Below are positions 8,480 to 15,374 of a stretch of DNA of 30,263 nt, piece after piece; positions within the stretch are counted from its first letter, which is position 1, and each line of letters begins with the position of its first letter. The stretch comes from an uncultured bacterium. GTDB lineage: Bacteria > Bacteroidota > Bacteroidia > Chitinophagales > CAIOSU01. The notes under the pieces are model-generated. The model made no database searches and was not told the origin of the DNA. It was given only the letters and a program-made list of their open reading frames with translations. The stretch is from contig CAIOSU010000174.1 of NCBI GenBank assembly GCA_903861055.1, positions 1 to 30,263 of the forward strand, given 5' to 3'. The translations under genes and the position numbers were made by a program.

Positions 8480-8485
8480 ATGCTT

Positions 8486-8505
8486 TTTTGCCGTCCTAGG
8501 CAAAA
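8486..8505 (+). terminator. Hairpin TTTTGCC-GTCCTA-GGCAAAA after the small frame
   Basis: Perfect 7-bp stem with a 6-nt loop, starting seven bases after the stop of the 31-codon frame. No U-run follows, so it may be an attenuated terminator or a 3' stabilising stem. Confidence 0.35.
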
Positions 8506-8623
8506 TCGGGAATAGTGTGCCTTTTACTTTATTATCTTAGTGTTACGTGCGTTTTATGGCTGACCTGCCTTCCCATTTGTGGATAACCGTCCACTTCTGT
8601 TGAAAGAAATACAAACACCTGCA

Positions 8624-8650
8624 TAACGTTTTTTTCAAAAACCTACGTTA
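8624..8650. promoter_or_regulatory. Inverted repeat overlapping the -7 box of the SanA-like gene
   Basis: TAACGT (8624-8629) and ACGTTA (8645-8650) flank a T7/A5 interior that can also pair. The right arm touches the -7 box at 8649, the place where an operator would act. Confidence 0.3.
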
Positions 8651-8656
8651 TCTTTA
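8649..8656 (+). promoter_or_regulatory. -7 box TATCTTTA for the SanA-like gene
   Basis: Seven of eight matches to TAnnTTTG, 16 bp before the GTG start at 8673. Confidence 0.4.
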
Positions 8657-8672
8657 TAATAGATATATAGGT

Positions 8673-9314
8673 GTGAAAAGGTTTTTCTCCATATCGTTGT
8701 TAGGTGCCTTGGCCATGTTGCTGTTCTGCAATGCTGGGTATTGGTATATAGCCCATGTGTCTGACACGCACATCTTTACCGATATCGACCAAATTGGCCA
8801 ATATGACGTAGCCTTAGTGCTAGGTACATCAAAATACAACCGCAACGGCACCCGCAATATGTATTTTTATCACCGCATTGATGCTGCCGTTGACCTCTAC
8901 ACCAACGGCAAGGTTAAAAAAATACTAGTTAGTGGCGATAATTCATTGCGTGAATATAACGAGCCCTTTGATATGCTAAAAGCCCTTATTGATCGTGGTA
9001 TACCTCGCAAGGATATAGTGCTTGATTATGCAGGTTTCCGCACTTTCGACTCCATGGTTCGCGCCAACGAGGTGTTTGGCCAGCAAAGCTTTATAGTGGT
9101 TAGTCAGAAGTTTCATCTTGAAAGAGCACTGTACATTGGCCTTGCAAAGAAAATGGATGTTATAGGCTACGTTGCCAAAGACCCTATACATGCTAGCAAT
9201 AAGCTCTTTGCTCGCGAAATAATGGCCCGTGCCATGGCCCTACTCGATTGTAAACTGTTGGGTACTACCCCTAAGTTTTTAGGCCAAAAAGAAGTAATTG
9301 ACATGACCCTCTAG
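8673..9314 (+). CDS. SanA-like DUF218 membrane protein
   Basis: This 213-aa protein starts at a GTG and has an N-terminal membrane helix (about residues 5-26) and a DUF218 domain. Visible SanA-type motifs are YDVALVLGTSKY with RNMYFYHRIDAA (about 44-70), KKILVSGDNSLREYNEP (about 82-98), a GIPRKDIVLDYAGFRTFDSM segment (about 109-128) and FIVVSQKFHLERALYI (about 139-154). E. coli SanA affects vancomycin exclusion at high temperature, and an envelope-barrier role is the most that can be inferred. It differs from the YdcF-like copy at 807, sharing only the fold-level motifs. A -7 box (8649) and an inverted repeat lie just upstream. The gene appears monocistronic. Confidence 0.85.
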   Translation: MKRFFSISLLGALAMLLFCNAGYWYIAHVSDTHIFTDIDQIGQYDVALVLGTSKYNRNGTRNMYFYHRIDAAVDLYTNGKVKKILVSGDNSLREYNEPFDMLKALIDRGIPRKDIVLDYAGFRTFDSMVRANEVFGQQSFIVVSQKFHLERALYIGLAKKMDVIGYVAKDPIHASNKLFAREIMARAMALLDCKLLGTTPKFLGQKEVIDMTL

Positions 9315-9431
9315 CATGTTGCGCTAAGTTGCATAGCCACAAATTCTTAAAAGCTGTTAAATTATCCCCCAATATTGCTATCACATTGGGTAATAGTTAA
9401 TTTTCACTTCAGTATATTCTCAAATAATCTC

Positions 9432-9439
9432 TAAATTTG
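9432..9439 (+). promoter_or_regulatory. -7 box TAAATTTG for the 714-aa isomerase gene
   Basis: Perfect TAnnTTTG, predicting a leader of about 60 nt before the ATG at 9505. Confidence 0.5.
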
Positions 9440-9504
9440 CCAGCCGGATACAACTTTATCCGTAGATTGCAAATCTATTCGTTATATAAAGCGAAAAATC
9501 GGTC

Positions 9505-11649
9505 ATGAGATCAACTTCCAATTTTAGTCAGTTTTCTTTGTTTATCCTTTGTTTATTGTTTGCCGCTAACCTAGTAGCACAACCCGATAAAACTATTAAG
9601 CCGCCCACCAAGCCTGTATCGTCTAGCACCCTTTCGGGCGTAAAGGCTAATACTCCTGTGCAAACCAGAAGCGGCCAACCTTCAAATAAAAACAATAGCG
9701 CATTAACCAATACCGCCGACAACAACAACAGCAGTTCAGTTAACAATACTTCAGCCAACAATAGCGAGGTGTTATTTACCATTGGCGGCCAGCCGGTATA
9801 CCTGTCAGAGTTTGCTTACGTGTACAACAAAAATAACGTAGACGACAAAAACGGCTATACTAAAGAATCGCTGAACGACTACCTAGACCTGTACATCAAG
9901 TTCCGACTTAAAGTAAAAGAAGCCGAAAACCTGGGTATGGATACTCTAAGCTCGTTGAGTGCTGAGCTGGAAACTTACCGTAAGCAGTTATCTAAACAAT
10001 ATTTGTACGACCGCGAGGTAAGCGAAAAATTGTTAGAAGAAGCCTATGAGCGCTCAAAACTTGAAGTAAACGCAAGCCACATACTCATAGGTATTGACGA
10101 ACCTGCACTACCTGCAGATACTTTGAAAGCGTACAAAACAGCCGTGCAACTGCGCAACCGGATTTTAAAAGGCGAAGATTTTGCCGAACTCGCTAAAAAA
10201 TACTCTAAAGACCCATCGGCGCAAACCAACGGCGGCAATATTGGCTACTTTACGGTGCTACAAACCGTTTACCCTTTTGAAACCGTAGCTTATGAAACCA
10301 AAAAGGGCGATATATCAATGCCCGTGCGCACCCGTTTTGGCTACCACTTGGTAAAAGTAAACGATGCCCGCGAGGCACAAGGGGAGATAACCGTGGCCCA
10401 CATTTTGCTTAAAATACCTACCGGAGCCGATAAAGAAGGCATTGAGCAAGTAAGGCTACAAGCCGAAAACATCTACAACTTGGCGCTTAAGGGCGAACAA
10501 ACTTTTGATGAACTGGTAGCCCTGTACAGCGACGACAAAACCACCAAAAACAAAGGCGGACTTTTGCCTCCATTTGGCACCGGCCGCATGGTAGAAGAGT
10601 TTGAGCTTGCCGCTTTTAATTTAAAAAAAGACGGCGACCTAGCTAAGCCTGTACAAACTGACTATGGTTTCCATATTATTAAGCGCATTAGTAAAAAAGC
10701 CCAGCCTACCTTTGAAGAAGCCAAAGGTGAGCTGAAAAAGAAAATTGAGCGCGACAGCCGTTCTGAAATAGCCAAATCTAAATTGCTGGATGGCATTAAG
10801 CTTGAATATAACTACAAAGAAAACGTAAAGGCCCGCCAAGAACTGTTTAAACTAATAGGTGAAAAACTACCAGAGGGCAAATTTGTATGGGAAGACAAAA
10901 GCACGCTTGCCAAAGTATTGTTCTCCATTGGCGATAAAACTTATACCCAAGCCGACTTTGTAACCTACCTAGAGAGCAAACAAAAAAAGAAACGCGCCGA
11001 TGCCGCACAGGTGGTGTTTGATCAGTATTTCGACATATACCAAGAGGAAATGCTCATGGCCTACGAAGAGAGCCAACTAGAGCGTAAATACCCTGACTTT
11101 AAGAACCTAATGCGCGAGTACAGGGATGGTATTTTGCTATTTGACCTAACCGATAAAAAAGTTTGGAGTCGCGCCGTGAAAGATACCACTGGCCTAACCG
11201 CTTTTTACGAAGGCGTGAAGGGCAAATACATGTATCCAGAACGCGTAAAAGCAACAACTTACACTATAGCCGATGCCAAAACAGCTGAGAAGGTGAAAAA
11301 GTATATGGCTAAAAAAGGTGCTGCAGCTACCTTGGCCAAATACAACAAAAACGGTGCAACCATCGTTTCTACTTCCGAAGGCACTTTTGAGAAAGGACAA
11401 AACGCCTTGGCAGATGCCACTGGCTGGAAAATAGGATTGGGCAACTTAACCACCGTTGCCGATGGTAGTGTCAAGTTTGTTGATGTAACAGAACTATTGG
11501 CGCCAGCGCCGAAGCCTTTGCAGGAGGTTAAGGGTTTTGTTGTATCGGAGTACCAAGATTTCTTGGAGAAAAAATGGATAGAAGAGTTGCAACAGCGCTA
11601 CCCAGTAGTAGTTTACAACTCAGTATTGGAAAGCATGTACAAGAAATAA
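9505..11649 (+). CDS. Periplasmic peptidylprolyl isomerase with two parvulin domains
   Basis: This 714-aa secreted foldase has a signal peptide ending around LVAQ (residue 26) and then a Ser/Asn/Thr/Pro-rich linker (about 30-88). A SurA-type N-terminal chaperone region begins at VLFTIGGQPVYLSEF. Two rotamase domains follow, at about 187-292 (NASHILIG...GGNIGYF...RFGYHLVKV) and 297-405 (VAHILLKI...KGGLLPPFGTG...DYGFHIIKR). The C-terminal 300 residues are helical and family-specific. The role, by homology, is folding and delivery of outer-membrane or secreted proteins in the periplasm. It opens a block with a SurA-like lipoprotein, SurA and MoxR, a gene order common in Bacteroidota. Its length is well above E. 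coli SurA (428 aa). It may act as a PpiD/SurA-type chaperone, but the specific client is unknown. Confidence 0.88.
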   Translation: MRSTSNFSQFSLFILCLLFAANLVAQPDKTIKPPTKPVSSSTLSGVKANTPVQTRSGQPSNKNNSALTNTADNNNSSSVNNTSANNSEVLFTIGGQPVYLSEFAYVYNKNNVDDKNGYTKESLNDYLDLYIKFRLKVKEAENLGMDTLSSLSAELETYRKQLSKQYLYDREVSEKLLEEAYERSKLEVNASHILIGIDEPALPADTLKAYKTAVQLRNRILKGEDFAELAKKYSKDPSAQTNGGNIGYFTVLQTVYPFETVAYETKKGDISMPVRTRFGYHLVKVNDAREAQGEITVAHILLKIPTGADKEGIEQVRLQAENIYNLALKGEQTFDELVALYSDDKTTKNKGGLLPPFGTGRMVEEFELAAFNLKKDGDLAKPVQTDYGFHIIKRISKKAQPTFEEAKGELKKKIERDSRSEIAKSKLLDGIKLEYNYKENVKARQELFKLIGEKLPEGKFVWEDKSTLAKVLFSIGDKTYTQADFVTYLESKQKKKRADAAQVVFDQYFDIYQEEMLMAYEESQLERKYPDFKNLMREYRDGILLFDLTDKKVWSRAVKDTTGLTAFYEGVKGKYMYPERVKATTYTIADAKTAEKVKKYMAKKGAAATLAKYNKNGATIVSTSEGTFEKGQNALADATGWKIGLGNLTTVADGSVKFVDVTELLAPAPKPLQEVKGFVVSEYQDFLEKKWIEELQQRYPVVVYNSVLESMYKK

Positions 11650-11686
11650 AACAAGCGCTCGAGTTTAATTTGAGTAGTAATATAAA

Positions 11687-11714
11687 GTGGAGACGTTGCG
11701 TGCAACGTCTTTAC
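11687..11714. repeat. 28-bp palindromic element between the two isomerase-type genes
   Basis: The left arm GTGGAGACGTTGC (11687-11699) pairs with GCAACGTCTTTAC (11702-11714) around a GT loop: nine Watson-Crick pairs at the centre, then two G-U wobbles, then two more pairs. A T-rich stretch follows. It resembles an interspersed GAGACGTTGC palindrome that I recall from other Bacteroidota intergenic regions. It may also attenuate read-through from the upstream gene. Confidence 0.55.
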
Positions 11715-11757
11715 TATTTTCAGAGAAACAATAACTTTTTAGGGTATCGAATTCAAA

Positions 11758-12612
11758 TTGACATATGGGTTTATTGTTTCCATGGCATTCATGGTATGGG
11801 CAACCTCATGCAATTGGTTTGATAAAAACGACCGCGAAAACGACCCAATTGTAGCTACGGTTGCCGAAAAAAAACTTTACCAATCAGATATTAACGAGGT
11901 AATGGTAAAAGATGCTTCCGCCGAAGACAGCGCAGAAGTAGCCAAAAACTACATTGACAACTGGATAAAGCGCCAACTAATATTGCAAGTAGCCGAAAAG
12001 TACCTTACCGCAGAGCAATTGGATATAGAACGAAGGGTGCAAGACTACAAAGAGTCGTTGATAATATATAGCTACGAAAACGAACTGATACAGCAAAAAT
12101 TAGATACGGTGGTAAGCCAAGATGAGATTGCAGCCTACTACCAGCAATACGAAGAAAACTTTTTGCTTACGGAAGACATTGCCCAGTTTTACTACGTGAA
12201 GCTGGCCAAAGATGCCCCAAAAATTGATGCCACCCGAGAAATGTTTCGCTCAAACAGAACGGAGGACAAGGAGCAACTTCTGGGATACTGCGTAACTTAT
12301 GCAACCGATTTTTACCTGAAAGACAGTATTTGGTACGAACTGAGTGGCATTTACAAGCAAATACCCATCGACCAATTGCAGCTAAGAACGTTAAGCAAAA
12401 ACAGGCTTTCCGGAGAAGTGGAAGATTCACTGTATATTTATCTGCTCAAGGTAAACGACTTTAAAGAGCAACAAGAGCCCGCTCCAATTAACTACATCCG
12501 TGAGGATATAGTTAAAATCATCCTCAACAAAAGGAAGATGGAACTGGTGAATAAAACCTATGAAAATTTATACAAAGATGCCCTTGAAAACGGCAGCTTC
12601 AAGACATACTAA
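11758..12612 (+). CDS. SurA-like lipoprotein lacking a parvulin domain
   Basis: This protein is about 284 aa long. The N-terminus MTYGFIVSMAFMVWATSCNW looks like a lipoprotein signal with Cys18. From about residue 32 it has the SurA/PpiC N-terminal pattern (PIVATVAEKKLYQSDINEVM, then YIDNWIKRQLILQVAEKYL), followed by long helices. There is no GG..GYF or FGYH signature of a rotamase domain, so it is probably a chaperone-only paralogue. The start is uncertain: the frame opens at 11743 and offers only TTG at 11758 or ATG at 11782, and the latter leaves too short a signal sequence. The signal also lacks a basic N-terminus, so a sequencing error or an unusual start is possible. It ends one base before the surA ATG. 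Confidence 0.7.
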   Translation: MTYGFIVSMAFMVWATSCNWFDKNDRENDPIVATVAEKKLYQSDINEVMVKDASAEDSAEVAKNYIDNWIKRQLILQVAEKYLTAEQLDIERRVQDYKESLIIYSYENELIQQKLDTVVSQDEIAAYYQQYEENFLLTEDIAQFYYVKLAKDAPKIDATREMFRSNRTEDKEQLLGYCVTYATDFYLKDSIWYELSGIYKQIPIDQLQLRTLSKNRLSGEVEDSLYIYLLKVNDFKEQQEPAPINYIREDIVKIILNKRKMELVNKTYENLYKDALENGSFKTY

Positions 12613-12613
12613 C

Positions 12614-13981
12614 ATGCGCACAATCATTGTTTTATTTTGCTTTTTGGCAGCCTTTACCAGCACAAAAGCCGATACCATACTCGTTGATAAAGTTATTGCC
12701 GTAGTTGGAGATAAAGTTGTCCTGTTATCGGATGTTGAACTGCAATACGAGCAGCTTAAATTGGAACAGGATGTGCCACTTAGTGCCAAATGCGAGCTGT
12801 TGAACAGCATACTTACCTCAAAGTTGTTTTTAGAAGCTGCCCTGCAAGATAGTGTAGCTGTAAGCGACGATGAAGTGGAAACCGAACTCGACCGCCGTGT
12901 AGGTTACTTCGTATCAATGCTGGGTGGACAAGAACAGTTGGAAGAATACTATGGCAAGAGCATTTTGGAGATAAAAAACGAGTTTCGCACCGATATTAGA
13001 GAGCAGTTACTATCACAACGAATGCAGGGAAAAATTTACAGTAACGTAAAAGTTGGCCCATCGGATGTAAAGAAGTTTTTCAACCTAATACCTACTGATA
13101 GCTTACCCTATTTCAATGCCGAAGTAGAAGTTGGGCATGTGATAATGAGCCCTTTAGCCTCTGAGTTTTCGAAAGAAATTGCCCGCAAAAAAGCAGATGA
13201 GGTTTTAACCATTTTGGAGACTGACCCAGATGCCGATTTTTGCTTTTTGGTTAGCCGATACTCTAACGACCCCGGCACGCAAGATAAATGCGGTGACCTT
13301 GGTACTGTTGGCCGTGGCGAGTTTGTAACCGAATTTGAGGCGGCAGCCTTTGCTTTGGAAGAAGGTGAGCACTCAGGGGTGGTAGAAACTAAATACGGTT
13401 TCCACATTATACAAATGGTGAAGAAAAAAGGCAACCGCATTACGGTACGTCACATACTTATTGTGCCAGCAGTGTTGGGCTCTGACCATGAGTTAGTAAA
13501 AAGTAAGCTCGACGGTATTCGCGACTCACTGGTTAACGGCACCATGTCGTTTGCATACGCAGTTAAAAAATACTCTGAAGACGACGAAACCAAACACCAA
13601 GGTGGCATTCTTTCAAACCCCGCCACTGGTAGCAGTTATTTTGAAATAGGGCAGCTTGATAAAACCATTTACTTCGGGCTTGAAGGCTTAAAACCTGGCG
13701 AATACTCAATACCGCTATCCATGCAGTTGCCAAACGGCCAACCTGCTTATCGCATTTTGTTTCTTAAAAGCGAAACCCAACCACACGCAGCCAACCTAAC
13801 CGAAGACTACTATAAAATACAGGCAGCCGCATTAAAAAAGAAACAAGACGAGGCTCTTGGTATGTGGCTAGAAGATAGGATAAAAGGTACGTATGTATGG
13901 CTTTCGCCTGATTATGCGGGCTGCCTATCATTAAAGAAATGGTTTAAAGAAGATAACTCAAGCAATAATAATTATGAGTAA
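12614..13981 (+). CDS. surA: Periplasmic chaperone/peptidylprolyl isomerase SurA
   Basis: This 455-aa protein has a signal peptide (MRTIIVLFCFLAAFTSTKA) followed by the classic SurA opening ILVDKVIAVVGDKVVLLSDV. A helical chaperone core and two parvulin domains come next, at about residues 169-275 (VEVGHVIMSP...CGDLGTVGRGEF...KYGFHIIQM) and 277-395 (VRHILIVP...GGILSNPATG). Family role: periplasmic folding of outer-membrane beta-barrel proteins on the way to the BAM complex. A longer frame from 12560 exists, but its first 18 residues would overlap the previous gene and displace the signal peptide, so the ATG at 12614 is preferred. Its last eight bases overlap the moxR start. Confidence 0.9.
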   Translation: MRTIIVLFCFLAAFTSTKADTILVDKVIAVVGDKVVLLSDVELQYEQLKLEQDVPLSAKCELLNSILTSKLFLEAALQDSVAVSDDEVETELDRRVGYFVSMLGGQEQLEEYYGKSILEIKNEFRTDIREQLLSQRMQGKIYSNVKVGPSDVKKFFNLIPTDSLPYFNAEVEVGHVIMSPLASEFSKEIARKKADEVLTILETDPDADFCFLVSRYSNDPGTQDKCGDLGTVGRGEFVTEFEAAAFALEEGEHSGVVETKYGFHIIQMVKKKGNRITVRHILIVPAVLGSDHELVKSKLDGIRDSLVNGTMSFAYAVKKYSEDDETKHQGGILSNPATGSSYFEIGQLDKTIYFGLEGLKPGEYSIPLSMQLPNGQPAYRILFLKSETQPHAANLTEDYYKIQAAALKKKQDEALGMWLEDRIKGTYVWLSPDYAGCLSLKKWFKEDNSSNNNYE

Positions 13982-14939
13982 GTATAACTCTGATGTTGAG
14001 GCAGTAGATGCGCTATCGGCCAAGTATAAAGTGCTGCGCCAAGAGATTTCGAAAATAATAGTAGGACAAGACAAGGTTATAGAAACCATTCTCATTGCCA
14101 TATTTAGCGATGGGCACAGCCTGTTGGTTGGGGTACCAGGTTTGGCCAAAACTTTGCTAGTAAACACTATAGCCGAGGCGCTGGATTTGCAGTTTAAGCG
14201 CATACAGTTTACGCCCGATTTAATGCCATCAGACATTACCGGTTCAGAAATATATGAACAGGGCCATGGGTTTAAATTCATCAAAGGCCCCATCTTTTCC
14301 AATATTATACTGGCTGATGAGATAAACCGTACACCGCCCAAAACCCAAGCCGCTTTGCTTGAGGCCATGCAAGAGCGCGCAGTAACCGCCGCAGGGCACA
14401 ATTATAAGTTGGATAGGCCCTTTTTTGTACTAGCTACCCAAAACCCTATTGAGCAAGAAGGTACCTACCCGTTGCCAGAGGCCCAGCTCGACCGATTTAT
14501 GTTCAATATTGTGGTGGATTACCCTACTTATGCAGAAGAGGTAGAAGTGGTAAAAAATACCACCAGCAACCGGAACGTAAAAGTTGAAAAACAACTTACT
14601 GCCGAAGAGATCGTGGCTTTCCAACAATTAATACGCAAAGTACCAATTGCCGACAACGTTTTGGAGTATGCCGTAACCTTGGTGCACAAAACGCGCCCCG
14701 GAACCGCCTTGGCACCCGATACCGTAAACAACTACCTAAGTTGGGGCGCTGGCCCCAGGGCATCGCAGTTTCTTGTATTAGGCGCTAAATGCCACGCGGT
14801 GCTGCATGGCAAGTACTCGCCCGATATTGAGGATGTAAAGGCCGTAGCATTGCCTATATTGCGCCACAGGGTGGTTAAGAACTATAAGGCTGAAGCTGAA
14901 GGCATTTCTACTGACGACATTATACGTAAACTGCTATAA
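13974..14939 (+). CDS. MoxR-family AAA+ ATPase
   Basis: This 321-aa AAA+ protein of the MoxR clade has Walker A GVPGLAKT at residues 53-60, Walker B with D115-E116 in LADEINRTPPKTQAALLEAM, and sensor 1 FVLATQNPIEQEGTYPLPEAQLDRF around residues 148-172. A C-terminal lid follows. MoxR ATPases act as chaperones for assembly or activation of partner complexes, often with von Willebrand factor A proteins. No VWA gene is visible here, and the next gene is on the other strand. The start ATGAGTAA overlaps the surA stop, so the two are translationally coupled, which hints at a shared envelope-biogenesis job. Confidence 0.9.
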   Translation: MSKYNSDVEAVDALSAKYKVLRQEISKIIVGQDKVIETILIAIFSDGHSLLVGVPGLAKTLLVNTIAEALDLQFKRIQFTPDLMPSDITGSEIYEQGHGFKFIKGPIFSNIILADEINRTPPKTQAALLEAMQERAVTAAGHNYKLDRPFFVLATQNPIEQEGTYPLPEAQLDRFMFNIVVDYPTYAEEVEVVKNTTSNRNVKVEKQLTAEEIVAFQQLIRKVPIADNVLEYAVTLVHKTRPGTALAPDTVNNYLSWGAGPRASQFLVLGAKCHAVLHGKYSPDIEDVKAVALPILRHRVVKNYKAEAEGISTDDIIRKLL

Positions 14940-14958
14940 GCGCAGGCGCAACTAATCG

Positions 14959-15360
14959 TTATTGACATTTGCTTTGGTAAGCAGCAGAAAGGGCTGCATC
15001 TAGCAATTTGCGGTCGGCAGTGTCTTTATACGTGCCTTCGTAAAAGCCATTAAGCACATGGGTTATACTATCGGCCATGGCCTTTGTCCTTGAATGCATA
15101 TCCTCTTTTGATGCCACCAATTGGTCAAGCTTGGCTTGAAAACTTGGTTTGGCTAAACTGTCAAGACTATACATTACCGAGTCTTCTAGCTCACGAATAT
15201 CTTGGGCAAGTTTAAAGCGTTCTTCTTGTAACTTCTTAGCCTCGCATTGCAGCGTGGCCAAATAAGTACCATCAACCTTTAAGGTTTCATCCGTTATTTT
15301 GTGGCCATTGCACGAAGATAGCAAGCCAGCAAAGGCTAAAAGCAAAACAAATAATCTCAT
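14959..15360 (-). CDS. Small helical lipoprotein downstream of the haloperoxidase-like gene
   Basis: This 133-aa protein has a lipoprotein signal MRLFVLLLAFAGLLSSC (lipid-anchored Cys17). The mature part is almost all helix with coiled-coil character: EAKKLQEERFKLAQDIRELE (about 40-59), then SLDSLAKPSFQAKLDQLVAS. Two Cys remain (C39 and one near the end). I do not recognise a family. It starts 14 bp after the stop of the vanadium-haloperoxidase-like gene on the same strand, so the two are probably one operon. It converges with moxR. Confidence 0.7.
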   Translation of the reverse strand: MRLFVLLLAFAGLLSSCNGHKITDETLKVDGTYLATLQCEAKKLQEERFKLAQDIRELEDSVMYSLDSLAKPSFQAKLDQLVASKEDMHSRTKAMADSITHVLNGFYEGTYKDTADRKLLDAALSAAYQSKCQ

Positions 15361-15374
15361 GTAGTGGGTTACTA

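Noticed and set aside
7858..8672. Chromosomal origin of replication
   Set aside because: There is just one perfect DnaA box and no origin-linked genes. Kept only as a low-interest observation.
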